Of a DNA stretch of 64,000 nt, positions 17,370-25,692 are shown piece by piece. Under the pieces are notes generated by a model. That model made no database searches. It was not told where the DNA came from and worked only from the letters and a program-made list of their open reading frames with translations. Position numbers and translations under genes: made by a program. This DNA is from UBA2897 sp036733925 (lineage in GTDB: Bacteria > Bacillota > Negativicutes > Selenomonadales > Selenomonadaceae). The DNA is taken from NCBI GenBank assembly GCA_036733925.1, contig DAIMZO010000008.1, forward strand, positions 1 to 64,000, in the 5' to 3' direction. Numbering within the stretch: the stretch's first letter is position 1; each line of letters opens with the position of its first letter.

Positions 17370-18223
17370 AAGTATTGGTGACGGGAGCAAGCGGGCAGCT
17401 CGGCTATGACTGTATGCGCGAACTCGCGCTCCGCGGCATCGAGGCAAAGGGTGTTTCCAGCAAGGAATTCCCTTTGACGGACACCGCGAAGATGCGCGAA
17501 GTGGCAGAGGCCTATGCGCCGGACGCTGTCCTGCATTGTGCGGCGTGGACCGCCGTCGACAAGGCGGAGGACGAGAAGGAGACCTGCGAGGCCGTCAATG
17601 CGGGCGGCACGCGGGCATTGGCGGAGATCTGCCGCGATATCCATGCGAAGATGCTCTATATCAGCACGGACTATGTATTCCCGGGGACAGGTCTGCGCCC
17701 GTATATGGTCGATGACCACACGGCGCCGTGCAATGCGTATGGACTGTCTAAGCTGCACGGCGAGGAAGCCGTGCGAGAGACGCTCAAGCGCTATTTCATC
17801 GTGCGCATCTCGTGGGTTTTCGGCATCCATGGGAAGAATTTCGTCCGGACGATGCTGAAGCTCAGCGAGACGCACGACAAGCTCACGGTGGTCGATGATC
17901 AGGTCGGTTCGCCAACCTATACCCGCGACCTCGCGTCGCTTCTCGTCGATATGATCGGCACGGAGAAGTACGGCACGTATCATGCGACGAATGAGGGCTT
18001 CTGCTCTTGGGCGGAGTTCGCACGCGAGATCTTCCGGCAGGCCGGCCGCAAGACGGTCGTCGAGCCGGTGTCTTCGACGGCCTATCCAACGAAGGCCGTC
18101 CGCCCGAAGAACTCGCGGCTCAGCAAGGAGTATCTTGATGCGGCGGGCTTCAAGCGCCTGCCGGTCTGGCAGGATGCGGTGGGACGTTACCTGATCGAGC
18201 TGGCTGCCGAGAAAGACTGCTGA
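17366..18223 (+). CDS. rfbD: dTDP-4-dehydrorhamnose reductase (RmlD/RfbD family)
   Basis: 285 residues. Rossmann motif GASGQLG (7-13), the catalytic region STDYVFPG and the YGLSKLHGE motif of extended short-chain dehydrogenases. RmlD makes dTDP-L-rhamnose for cell-surface polysaccharide. The other rml genes are not nearby. Its start codon overlaps the stop of the sensor kinase (ATGA), so it is part of that operon. Some members of this family have other substrates, so the exact sugar is not certain. Confidence 0.88.
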   Translation: MKVLVTGASGQLGYDCMRELALRGIEAKGVSSKEFPLTDTAKMREVAEAYAPDAVLHCAAWTAVDKAEDEKETCEAVNAGGTRALAEICRDIHAKMLYISTDYVFPGTGLRPYMVDDHTAPCNAYGLSKLHGEEAVRETLKRYFIVRISWVFGIHGKNFVRTMLKLSETHDKLTVVDDQVGSPTYTRDLASLLVDMIGTEKYGTYHATNEGFCSWAEFAREIFRQAGRKTVVEPVSSTAYPTKAVRPKNSRLSKEYLDAAGFKRLPVWQDAVGRYLIELAAEKDC

Positions 18224-18243
18224 CGGGATTTGATTCTGCATAT

Positions 18244-18255
18244 ATTGTATACAAT
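18244..18255. promoter_or_regulatory. 12-base palindrome, possible GntR-type operator
   Basis: Perfect palindrome ATTGTATACAAT. Its inner ten bases, TTGTATACAA, also occur at 10624-10633 beside the 6S RNA promoter. GntR regulators often bind such sites, but no GntR gene is in the window and the function is not shown. Confidence 0.35.
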
Positions 18256-18263
18256 GTCTACTG

Positions 18264-18298
18264 ATTGCGCACATTTTTCAAAATGTGCGCAATTTTTA
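18264..18298 (+). terminator. Terminator after rfbD
   Basis: Perfect 14-bp stem, ATTGCGCACATTTT (18264-18277) with 18280-18293, then a T run. It separates the two-component operon from sstT. Confidence 0.92.
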
Positions 18299-18349
18299 GT
18301 ATATAGAAGCAGAAAGTCCTTTTGCATCAAACAAAATTACGGAAAATAC

Positions 18350-18378
18350 TTGTTTTATGTACGCGTTTGATGTATACT
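18350..18378 (+). promoter_or_regulatory. Promoter of sstT
   Basis: TTGTTT (18350-18355), 17-base spacer, TATACT (18373-18378), about 94 bases before the start codon. Confidence 0.72.
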
Positions 18379-18471
18379 TGTCATATGTTGTTTGCATGAA
18401 GGTACACGGCTGTATTTTCATGCTGGATTTATTTTTATATGTCCAAGGTAGAGAGACAAGGAGGACTTTTT

Positions 18472-19725
18472 ATGTTCCGGAAGATTGGAAAGAAGTATCA
18501 GGAGACGGCGCTGATCAAGCTGATCATCGTCGGCCTGATTATCGGCATCCTGATTGCCGCATTCGCGCCAGGCGCCGTGCCGGCTGTCGCGGTGCTCGGC
18601 GACCTGTTTGTCAAAGCCTTGAAGGGCGTCGCGCCGATCCTCGTGTTTGTGCTCGTCATGAACGCGATGGCGCAGAAGAATTCCGACGCGAGCACGTCGA
18701 TGAAGCCGATCGTGCGGCTCTACATCTTTGCGACGTTCTGCTCGTCGCTTGTCGCGGTCGCGTACTCGTTCCTGTTCCCGACATCGCTGAACCTGCAGGT
18801 CGCGGAGGCCACGACGAAGGCGCCTTCCGGCATCATCGAGGTTCTGCACAACCTGATCCTGTCGGTCGTCGACAACCCAATCCATGCGATTGCCGAGGCG
18901 AACTACATCGGCATCCTCGCATGGGCCGTGCTCGCCGGCATCGCGCTGCATGCGGCAGATGATAAGACGAAAGTCGTTCTCGACGATTTCGCGAAGGCCG
19001 TCACGAAGATCGTGCAGTGGGTTATCCGCTTCGCTCCGTTCGGCATCATGGGCCTCGTCGCGAATGCCATCGGCACGAGCGGCTTCTCCGCGTTCATCGG
19101 TTATTTCCAGATCATCGGCGTCCTGCTCGCGGCGTTCTTCACGGTGGCCCTGATCATGAATCCGCTGATCGTCTATTTCAATATCCACCGCAACCCGTAT
19201 CCGCTGATCTGGGCGACGCTCCGCGAGAGCGGCCTCTACGCGTTCTTCACGCGTTCGTCAGCGGCGAATATCCCGGTCAACCTTTCGCTCTGCAAGCGTC
19301 TCGGCCTCAACGAGGATACGTATTCCATCTCAATCCCGCTCGGCTCAACCATCAACATGAGCGGCGCGGCCATCACGATTGCCGTCCTGTCGCTCGCGGC
19401 TGCGCATACGCTCAGCATCGCGATTGACCTGCCGACGGCGCTGCTGCTCTGCATCGTCTCGACCATCGGCGCGTGCGGCGCATCTGGCGTCGCGGGCGGC
19501 TCGCTGCTGCTGATCCCGGTGGCCTGCGCATCGTTCGGCATCGGCAACGATATCGCAATGCAGGTCGTCGGCGTCGGCTTCATCATCGGCGTCATCCAGG
19601 ATTCGTGCGAGACGGCGCTGAACAGCTCGACCGACGTGCTGTTCACGGCGACGGCGGAGTTCGCGGAGCGCGCCAAGGCGGGTACGCTCAAGGCATCCGA
19701 TCTCGTGCCGTCGAAGGAGAGATAA
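18472..19725 (+). CDS. sstT: Serine/threonine:Na+ symporter SstT
   Basis: 417 residues, close to the usual 414. Dicarboxylate/amino-acid:cation symporter fold with eight or more membrane helices. The family signature is present: the serine-rich reentrant loop (FTRSSAANIPVN) and the NMSGAAITIAVL segment in helix 7. Start chosen at ATG 18472, 6 bases after AAGGAGGA, in preference to an upstream ATG without a site. Imports serine and threonine with sodium. Single-gene unit. Confidence 0.95.
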   Translation: MFRKIGKKYQETALIKLIIVGLIIGILIAAFAPGAVPAVAVLGDLFVKALKGVAPILVFVLVMNAMAQKNSDASTSMKPIVRLYIFATFCSSLVAVAYSFLFPTSLNLQVAEATTKAPSGIIEVLHNLILSVVDNPIHAIAEANYIGILAWAVLAGIALHAADDKTKVVLDDFAKAVTKIVQWVIRFAPFGIMGLVANAIGTSGFSAFIGYFQIIGVLLAAFFTVALIMNPLIVYFNIHRNPYPLIWATLRESGLYAFFTRSSAANIPVNLSLCKRLGLNEDTYSISIPLGSTINMSGAAITIAVLSLAAAHTLSIAIDLPTALLLCIVSTIGACGASGVAGGSLLLIPVACASFGIGNDIAMQVVGVGFIIGVIQDSCETALNSSTDVLFTATAEFAERAKAGTLKASDLVPSKER

Positions 19726-19739
19726 GTTTTTCCTGTATA

Positions 19740-19812
19740 AGGAAGCCTTCCCCACAGGGGAAGGGGAACCGCGTCAGCGGTGGATGAGGTGTTGCCGCTG
19801 TTGAATCGGTAA
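19740..19812. repeat. Short GC-rich intergenic repeat
   Basis: CCTTCCCC-ACAG-GGGGAAGG-type hairpin followed by CCGCGTCAGCGGTGGATGAGG. This resembles the common dispersed repeat of gut Firmicutes that carries a short GGGAAGG hairpin and a TCAGCGG core. It sits between sstT and the convergent cupin gene. Confidence 0.5.
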
Positions 19813-19854
19813 CATTGAGATGTTCTTCGGAATTGTCGTCAATGCTCCAAATGA

Positions 19855-19905
19855 AAAAATGGCTATCGTGCGAGCTGAGAAATAGCCTGCATGATAGCCA
19901 TTTTT
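19855..19905. terminator. Bidirectional terminator between sstT and the cupin gene
   Basis: AAAAATGGCTATC (19855-19867) pairs perfectly with 19893-19905. A/T runs on both sides let it serve both converging genes. Confidence 0.82.
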
Positions 19906-19913
19906 GTTGTGTG

Positions 19914-20258
19914 TCACTTGTTGATGATCAGCGCCATGAACACGAGATCCTCGGTTTTCGAAGCGTTTTCGATGCCATGCTTCTCACCGTCCGGGCAGAA
20001 CGTCGTCGCGCCGGCGTGCAGCGTGACCTTGTTGCCGTTGTCGTTGTAGAGTGCCGTGCCGGAGAGGATATGATAGGTCTCGGTGTTGCCGTGATGCTCG
20101 TGCTCGCCGATTGAGCAGAGAGGCGGGATGATGACTTTCGCGTACATGCCGCATTTGCCGTCGAGCTCTTTGTCCGTCAGCAGCTTTACGATCGTGATCG
20201 TGCCTTTGCCGTCTGCCTTTTTCGTTGCCTGCACTGGATTCGGTTCAATGAATGCCAT
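19914..20258 (-). CDS. Cupin-domain protein
   Basis: 114 residues, one small beta-barrel (cupin type 2). First metal motif GEHEHHGNTETYHILSG (51-67) has the H-x-H-x5-E spacing; second motif PDGEKHGIEN has its histidine. Such proteins bind a metal and may be sugar isomerases, dioxygenases or sensors; the substrate is not visible. RBS AAAGGAG lies before the ATG. A TATAAT box for this strand lies at about 20340. Confidence 0.88.
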   Translation of the reverse strand: MAFIEPNPVQATKKADGKGTITIVKLLTDKELDGKCGMYAKVIIPPLCSIGEHEHHGNTETYHILSGTALYNDNGNKVTLHAGATTFCPDGEKHGIENASKTEDLVFMALIINK

Positions 20259-20395
20259 AAAAAACTCTCCTTTTTCTTTCGCTGCGGCCTTTCCTTTTTC
20301 CGGAAGGTCTGTTAAGATAATCTATACGCCTATTATAGCACGAACGGAGATAGAAATCGATTTCGACTGTCGATTTCCGGTTAAAGGAGCTTTTT

Positions 20396-21157
20396 ATGGT
20401 CTATTTCATGAAATTCATCGCGAGCTGGGTGCTGCCGCCCGGAATCTTCATCCTCGCGTTCTGGGGCATCAGCGGGTATTTATGGAGGAAAAAGGGGGAG
20501 AAGAAGGTCGCGGCCTGGCTGGCCGGGCTGACGTTTGCCTTCTATCTGCTCTGCACCGGCCTGGTCTCAGAGCGCATGATGGGCGCGCTCGAGTCCTGCT
20601 ATGAGCCGCCGGAGAACCCGGCGGGCGATGTCATCATCATGCTCGGCGGCGGCGCGATGCCGGACAGCCCGGATGTCGACGGCACGGGCGCGCTCTGCGC
20701 AGCTCCGGCGAACCGGCTGCTGGCCGCGGTGCGCCTGCAGCGGAAACTCAACCTGCCAATCCTCGTATCGGGCGGGCAGGTCTACTCGGATTCCGGGCAG
20801 GAGGCCGTCATCGCCGCGCGCATGCTGCGCTCGCTCGGCGTGCCGGAGGACAAGATCCTGATCGAGGACCGCAGCATCAACACGGCGCAGAACGCGAAGT
20901 TCTCGGCGGAGCTCCTGCGCGCGCACGGCCTCTCGCATCCGATTCTCGTGACCTCGGCCTTCCACATGAACCGATCCATGCTGAATTTCGAGCGGCAGGG
21001 GCTTGACGTCATGGCCTATCCGGCGGACTACCACGTGAGCCATCACCCGGTGTTCCACTATACGAAGCTGCGGCCGACGAGCGACGGCCTGCTCGACAGC
21101 GTGACGGTGTTCCAGGAGGTCCTGCGCACCTGTGTGACGCGGTATTTCCACTGGTAA
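20396..21157 (+). CDS. YdcF/ElyC-family membrane protein (DUF218)
   Basis: 253 residues. Two N-terminal membrane helices (about 8-26 and 38-56) precede the DUF218 domain. Its signatures are VIIMLGGG, LVSGGQ, EDRSINTAQNAKFS and VTSAFHMNRSM. ElyC in E. coli affects undecaprenyl-phosphate use and envelope integrity; YdcF binds SAM. Membrane anchor plus DUF218 is the ElyC-like layout. It is 11 bases before a MATE pump gene and probably cotranscribed. The start has AAAGGAG upstream. Confidence 0.88.
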   Translation: MVYFMKFIASWVLPPGIFILAFWGISGYLWRKKGEKKVAAWLAGLTFAFYLLCTGLVSERMMGALESCYEPPENPAGDVIIMLGGGAMPDSPDVDGTGALCAAPANRLLAAVRLQRKLNLPILVSGGQVYSDSGQEAVIAARMLRSLGVPEDKILIEDRSINTAQNAKFSAELLRAHGLSHPILVTSAFHMNRSMLNFERQGLDVMAYPADYHVSHHPVFHYTKLRPTSDGLLDSVTVFQEVLRTCVTRYFHW

Positions 21158-21168
21158 GAGGTGAATCC

Positions 21169-22521
21169 ATGACAAAGAATATGACGGAGGGGAGCCCGGC
21201 AAAGCTCATCTTCTTCTTCACGCTGCCGCTCGTGGCGGGCAATATCTTCCAGCAGCTCTACGCGTTCGTCGATACGCTGATTGTCGGGCGGTTCCTTGGC
21301 GTCAATGCGCTCGCGGCGGTCGGCTGCACTGGGGCGCTGATGTTCCTGATGCTCGGCTTCGTCATCGGCATGACGAGCGGGCTCTCCATCTATACGGGGC
21401 AGCGGTTCGGCGCGAAGGACGCAGCGGGCGTCCGGCAGAGCGTTGCGGCTTGCACCGTGATCTCGCTGGCCGCGGGACTCGTGCTGACCCTGTTCGGCGT
21501 CCTGCTCTGCCGCGAGCTCCTGATCTGGACGCAGACGCCGGCGGAAATCCTCGATGGGGCCTACTCGTTCCTGTCCATCGTGTTCGGCGGCATCCTCCTG
21601 TTCGTCCTATTGCAATTGCAGACGAACCTCATCCGCGCGCTCGGCAACAGCAAAGCGCCGACGGTGCTGCTCGCCGTGGCTCTCTGCATCAACATCATCC
21701 TGGAGCCGATTGCTATCCTCGTCCTCGGCTGGGGCATTCCCGGCGCGGCCCTCGCGACGGTGGCGTCCCAGGCCATCGGCAACGTGCTCTGCTATATCTA
21801 CATCCGGAAAAATCTCCCGGAACTGCATACGCATCGCGCGGACTGGCATTTCGACAAAGAGGTGTATCTCGGCCATCTGAAGATCGGCCTTCCGATGGGC
21901 TTCCAGTCGTCGATCATCGCAATCGGTTCGATCATCCTGCAGGTCGCCATCAACCATTTCGGGCCGGTCGCCGTTGCGTCCTACGCCGCAGCGCAGAAGG
22001 TCGAGGCGATTGCGATGATGCCGATGATGTCGTTCGGCATGGCGATGGCCGCCTACACCGCGCAGAACTATGGCGCGCATAAATTCTACCGCATCGGGCA
22101 GGGCGTCAAGAAATGCGCCATGATGTCCGTATCGTTTGCCATCGCCGTCGGCATCCTGCTGATCCTGTTCGGCACGGACATCATCGAGCTGTTCGTCGGC
22201 GAGGGGCAGGAACAGGTGCTGCGCTATGGCCAGCAATACCTCATCATCAACGGCTCATGCTATTGGATCCTGTCGCTGCTGTTCATTTTCCGTTACACTT
22301 TGCAGGGACTCGGCCAGAGCGTCGTCCCGACAATCGCCGGCGTCATGGAGCTCGTCATGCGCACGCTCGCGGCTATCGTGCTCTGCGCGGCGCTCGGCTT
22401 CACGGGCGCCTGTATCGCGAACCCGATGGCCTGGGTCGGCAGCTGCGTGCCGCTCGCCATTGCGTTTTTCTGGACCTGGCGCGGGTTCCGCCGCCAGCAC
22501 GACTTTGCCGCTGGATCTTGA
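21169..22521 (+). CDS. MATE family efflux transporter
   Basis: 450 residues with about twelve membrane helices in two related halves. The family pattern is seen near the start (SPAKLIFFFTLPLVAGNIFQQ) and LYAFVDTLIVGRFLG. It exports cationic drugs or metabolites in exchange for Na+ or H+; the substrate is unknown. It follows the ElyC-like gene closely with its own GAGGTG site, and a strong terminator follows it. Confidence 0.92.
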   Translation: MTKNMTEGSPAKLIFFFTLPLVAGNIFQQLYAFVDTLIVGRFLGVNALAAVGCTGALMFLMLGFVIGMTSGLSIYTGQRFGAKDAAGVRQSVAACTVISLAAGLVLTLFGVLLCRELLIWTQTPAEILDGAYSFLSIVFGGILLFVLLQLQTNLIRALGNSKAPTVLLAVALCINIILEPIAILVLGWGIPGAALATVASQAIGNVLCYIYIRKNLPELHTHRADWHFDKEVYLGHLKIGLPMGFQSSIIAIGSIILQVAINHFGPVAVASYAAAQKVEAIAMMPMMSFGMAMAAYTAQNYGAHKFYRIGQGVKKCAMMSVSFAIAVGILLILFGTDIIELFVGEGQEQVLRYGQQYLIINGSCYWILSLLFIFRYTLQGLGQSVVPTIAGVMELVMRTLAAIVLCAALGFTGACIANPMAWVGSCVPLAIAFFWTWRGFRRQHDFAAGS

Positions 22522-22532
22522 TGGGCATACGA

Positions 22533-22579
22533 AAAAAGGGGCTGTTGCACGTTGTTGGTGCGTGCAACAGCCCCTTTTT
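22533..22579. terminator. Strong bidirectional terminator
   Basis: Nineteen-base perfect stem (22533-22551 with 22561-22579) with A/T runs on both flanks. It separates the MATE operon from the convergent glycerate kinase strand. Confidence 0.94.
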
Positions 22580-22616
22580 GAGCCCACAGAAGGGGACGCC
22601 TGAAATAGAATCATGC

Positions 22617-22992
22617 ATTCTTTTTTTCGAGCAGCAGGCTGCCGCCCGCCGGCGTGAGATTCATGAGGTAGTTCATGATGCGCATGAGCATCATCGAGAA
22701 GCCGCGCGCATCGAGCAGCGCTTGCTCTTCGCTGACGCCGCTGAAATCCTACGCGTAGTGGATCCCTTTGCATTCATTCCGCCGCCTTGGCGAGGAGGCT
22801 GCCGTGATGCAGGAGCATCGGCCGGAGGGCGGTATTGCGCCATTGGCACAGGGTGAATTTGTCCTGCGTGAGCTGGTTGAGTAGCCGTACCGCCATCATG
22901 AAATCATAGAGCTGCCCGCAGCGCAGATAATCCTCGTGGAGCGTGGTGCCGGGCTCTGCGGCGCATTTAAGCCTTGCCACTTTTTCGTCCAT
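22617..22992 (-). pseudogene. Broken gene downstream of garK
   Basis: From an ATG at 22992, 26 bases inside the end of garK, 72 residues are open (MDEKVARLKCAAEP...LLAKAAE) before a stop at 22774. In another frame the sequence continues with an in-frame stop and then a clean 40-residue stretch (DFSGVSEEQALLDARGFS... to GGSLLLEKK) ending at about 22617. The pieces look like one former gene with a frameshift and a nonsense codon. I do not recognise the family. Confidence 0.55.
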
Positions 22993-24139
22993 CCTGTCTT
23001 TCCATCCGTGTATGGAGGAGCCGCAGAATCTGGGCGCTCGTGCGGGCGAGGTTTCCTTTCGTCTCTGCGGCATCCATGGCCTCCGCCTCACGCATCGGTT
23101 CGGGGAGAATCGGGAAATAGGCATCGATGCCATGCGCGTTTATGGCTTCGGCACCCTTCCTGCAGGCACCGCCGAGCGCGATGGTCAGGCAGTCCGGGTT
23201 CTCTTCCTTTGCGCGCGCGGCGAGCACCGCGGGGGCCTTGCCCATCGCGGTCTGCGCGTCGAGGCAGCCCTCGCCGGTGATCAGGACGTCGGCATCCGGG
23301 AGATCGGCCTCGATGCCAGTATAGCGGAGGATGAGGGGAGCACCCGGCGTCAGGTTCCCGTGCAGGAAGGTGTGGAAGGCAAAGCCGAGGCCGCCGGCCG
23401 CGCCGGCGCCCGGGAGACGCATGGCGTCCTCCGCTTCCGGCATGGCCTTTCCTGCGAGATGGGCAAAGGCCGCGATATCCTGATCCATCTGCTCGCAGAC
23501 CGCCGGGGATGCACCCTTCTGCGGGCCGAAGATATGGGAGCATCCCGTTTCTCCGCAGAGCGGGTTCTTGACATCGCAGGCGATATCGAATGTGCAGTCC
23601 ACGTATTTTGCGAGCGCGTGGGCGTCCATCGAGCGGACACGCGCGAGGTCGCGGCCGAACGGCACCCCAGAGATGCCGTCAAAACGGACGCCGAGGGCGG
23701 CGAGCATGCCGAGCCCGCAGTCATTCGTCGCGCTGCCGCCGATGCCAATCAGGAAATGCCGCGCGCCGCGCTCGAACGCCGCGGCTATCAGCTCACCGAG
23801 CCCATAGGTTGTTGTATCGAGCGGATTGCGCTGCGCCTCCGGGACGAGCGTCAGCCCTGCGGCATCCGCCATCTCGATGACCGCAGTCCCTTTGTCCGTG
23901 AGCCACCCATAGCGGCTCGGGATGGGAGCACCGAGCGGCCCTGTGACCGTCACCGGGACACAGTTGCCGAGCGGCCCCGCGGCCAGCGCATCCACCGTGC
24001 CCTCGCCGCCATCCGCAAGCGGGAACACCCGCACCGTATCCGCCGGGAACACAGAAAGAATCCCGCGCCGTACTGCATCCCCCGCCTCAAGCGAAGAAAC
24101 CGACCCCTTGAACGAGTCCATAGAAACAACAACCTTCAT
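22967..24139 (-). CDS. garK: Glycerate kinase
   Basis: 390 residues from ATG 24139. Family motifs: MDSFKGSVSSLEA near the start, PLADGGEGTVDAL, IGIGGSATNDCGLG (the nucleotide/glycerate loop) and LITGEGCLDAQTA near the C-terminus. Phosphorylates D-glycerate to feed glycolysis. The frame is open further upstream, but the family always starts at the MKVVVSMDSFKG strand. It overlaps a broken gene at its 3' end. Confidence 0.94.
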   Translation of the reverse strand: MKVVVSMDSFKGSVSSLEAGDAVRRGILSVFPADTVRVFPLADGGEGTVDALAAGPLGNCVPVTVTGPLGAPIPSRYGWLTDKGTAVIEMADAAGLTLVPEAQRNPLDTTTYGLGELIAAAFERGARHFLIGIGGSATNDCGLGMLAALGVRFDGISGVPFGRDLARVRSMDAHALAKYVDCTFDIACDVKNPLCGETGCSHIFGPQKGASPAVCEQMDQDIAAFAHLAGKAMPEAEDAMRLPGAGAAGGLGFAFHTFLHGNLTPGAPLILRYTGIEADLPDADVLITGEGCLDAQTAMGKAPAVLAARAKEENPDCLTIALGGACRKGAEAINAHGIDAYFPILPEPMREAEAMDAAETKGNLARTSAQILRLLHTRMERQDGRKSGKA

Positions 24140-24197
24140 CCGCGACACCCCATATCCGTCGGTCAACATTTCTTCTATACTATAGTTATCGTAGAAC

Positions 24198-24658
24198 ATA
24201 GCGCAAGTATTTACCGCAGCAAATGGCCGTGTCGCAAAGAAAGTCATCGCCGAGGCACAGAACCGTGGGCATGAGGTCACGGCATTCGGCCGCCATGCGG
24301 AAAATGACACGCAGGCCAAGCAGTATGTGCAGAAGGATATCTTCGACCTGACGAAGGAAGAGCTGAAGGGCTTCGATGTTGTTGTGGACGCGGCGGGCGC
24401 ATGGTTGCTCGAGACGCTCTATGTGATCCCGAAAGCGGCAATCACCCTCGCGGATCTGGTGAAAGGCACGGATACGCGTCTGGTCGTCGTCGGCGGCGCT
24501 GGCAGCCTCTACACGAATGCGGGCATACCTCTACGGTGGAGCAGCTCGCGCCGAATTTTCCGGACGCATTCAAGGGCGTCAAGATGGGGGATTTTCCGAT
24601 TCCTGCCGGGAAAGAGTTCACGGATCGGGGAAAGTATGCTAGAATAGGGCTATTGTGA
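24198..24658 (+). pseudogene. Decayed NAD(P)H-binding protein (NmrA/YwnB-like)
   Basis: Conceptual translation from about 24198 gives a Rossmann start (VFTAANGRVAKKVIAEA, then NRGHEVTAFGR), the core FDVVVDAAGAW and the strand VVVGGAGSLY. The initiating ATG is missing: ATA stands there with a TAG directly before it. At about 24520 the frame shifts and a section is deleted before the tail PNFPDAFKGVKMGDFPIPAG. In B. subtilis ywnB pairs with the Rrf2 gene ywnA. An Rrf2 gene plus a second tail of the same protein is found at 29.5-30.1 kb. Confidence 0.78.
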
Positions 24659-24712
24659 AAGTCTGAAATGGGAGGTGTGTGCGCTTGCGGATCATCACTG
24701 GCTCGGCGCACG
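24591..24712 (+). repeat. Left copy of a 120-bp direct repeat flanking the island
   Basis: Contains the last 20 codons and stop of the NmrA-like gene, a promoter (TTCACG, 17 bases, TAGAAT), the ribosome site and the first codons of rsmD. The right copy at 29999-30120 has the same order and roughly four of five identical bases. Confidence 0.88.
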
Positions 24713-25257
24713 GTGCCAAACTGAAAACGCCGAAAGGGCAGGCGACGCGCCCGACGTCGGATCGCGTGAAGGAATCGGTGTTCAATATCCTCGGGTCCAT
24801 GGTTCGCGGCCGCCGCGTGCTCGACCTGTTCGCCGGGACGGGCAATCTCGGCCTCGAGGCGGTATCCCGCGGCGCAGAATCCGCCGTGCTCGTGGATCAG
24901 GCGACAGGGGCGCTCATGCGCGAGAATGCGGAGCATACGCATCTCGCCGCGCAGGTGCGCGTGAAATCCGGCGATGTGTTCAGCTGGCTGCGCGCGCTTG
25001 AGGCAAAGGGCGAGAACTATGATCTCGTCTTCTGCGATCCGCCGTATCATATCGGCTTGTGGCAGAGGGCCTTGCAATGCCTTGATGCGGGGGACATCCT
25101 CGCGCGGAATGGCATCCTGGTCGTCGAACACGGTGCCGACGAGGATGAACTGCCCGAGCTCCAGCGGCTCGTGCGCGTCGAACATCGGCGTTATGGTCGT
25201 ACGACGCAGGTGAGCTTTTTCCAGTGGAGAGACTGGATCGAGGAGCCCATGTCATGA
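24685..25257 (+). CDS. rsmD: 16S rRNA (guanine966-N2)-methyltransferase RsmD
   Basis: 190 residues if started at TTG 24685, 9 bases after GGGAGG; this gives the family N-terminus MRIITGSAHGAKLKTP. An upstream GTG is too close to that site. SAM-binding motif VLDLFAGTGNLGLEA, catalytic motif DPPY in VFCDPPYHIG. Methylates G966 of 16S rRNA. In most Firmicutes coaD follows directly; here a 4.8-kb block lies between them. Confidence 0.94.
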   Translation: MRIITGSAHGAKLKTPKGQATRPTSDRVKESVFNILGSMVRGRRVLDLFAGTGNLGLEAVSRGAESAVLVDQATGALMRENAEHTHLAAQVRVKSGDVFSWLRALEAKGENYDLVFCDPPYHIGLWQRALQCLDAGDILARNGILVVEHGADEDELPELQRLVRVEHRRYGRTTQVSFFQWRDWIEEPMS

Positions 25258-25284
25258 ATTGCATATAGGCAGCACTGAGATGGG

Positions 25285-25331
25285 AAGCCCCGTCTGGAAA
25301 GAGCGCCGAATCTTTCCGGGCGGGGCTTTTT
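25285..25331 (+). terminator. Terminator of rsmD
   Basis: 18-bp stem with two G-U pairs (25285-25302 with 25311-25328), then a T run. It insulates rsmD from the island promoter. Confidence 0.92.
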
Positions 25332-25387
25332 GCTGTCTGTCATTTGGTTCCTGCCGGAAATTTTTTCAAAAAGTTTTTGAGATGGTG

Positions 25388-25420
25388 TTGACAAAGTATT
25401 TGTAATATGATATATTACAA
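25388..25420 (+). promoter_or_regulatory. Promoter with operator for the peptide operon
   Basis: Near-consensus TTGACA (25388-25393), 17-base spacer, TATATT (25411-25416). A perfect inverted repeat with 9-base arms, TTGTAATAT and ATATTACAA around GAT (25400-25420), covers the -10 box. A repressor bound there would block the polymerase. A weaker GTAAT/ATTAC pair follows at 25431-25447. The island's own Rrf2 protein is a candidate ligand-responsive repressor (inference). Confidence 0.82.
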
Positions 25421-25465
25421 AGCGAAGAAAGTAATAAAACAGATTACAAATGTGGAGGGATTCTC

Positions 25466-25666
25466 ATGGCACTCTCAAATCTCAACGAATGGGCAGTTTC
25501 TGGTACGGCATGCGGCAGCGTGGACAAGCCGGCGGCATGCGGCAGCGCAGACAAACCGGCGGCATGCGGCAGCGCAGACAAACCGGCGGCATGCGGCAGC
25601 GCGGACAAACCGGCAGCATGCGGCAGTGCGGACAAGCCTTCCGCTTGCGGAGCATCGGACAAGTAA
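25466..25666 (+). CDS. ACGx-repeat peptide, probable RiPP precursor
   Basis: 66 residues. A short leader (MALSNLNEWAVSGT) is followed by five 9-residue units of the form ACGS-x-DKP-A/S and a final ACGASDK. This gives six ACGx motifs with evenly spaced cysteines and no other cysteine. The next gene is a radical SAM/SPASM enzyme, so this is very probably its substrate; it fits the precursor class I recall as ACGX-repeat peptides. The likely modification is at Cys or its neighbours. GGAGGG precedes the ATG by 7 bases. The repeat keeps other frames open, but only this one has a ribosome site and a repeat with biological sense. No protease or exporter is seen nearby. Confidence 0.9.
   Translation: MALSNLNEWAVSGTACGSVDKPAACGSADKPAACGSADKPAACGSADKPAACGSADKPSACGASDK
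25508..25663 (+). repeat. 27-bp tandem repeat inside the precursor gene
   Basis: Five near-identical 27-base units plus a partial sixth encode the ACGS-x-DKP-A periods. Units differ mainly at third codon positions (for example GCG/GTG, AAG/AAA), so the repeat number could change by slippage or recombination without shifting the frame. Confidence 0.93.
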
Positions 25667-25692
25667 AGAGTTGCGTCAGAAGCAGGATCAGA

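Noticed and set aside
25508..25663. CRISPR-like array
   Set aside because: The units are contiguous with no unique spacers and encode a protein repeat. No cas genes are present, and no CRISPR array was seen anywhere in the window.
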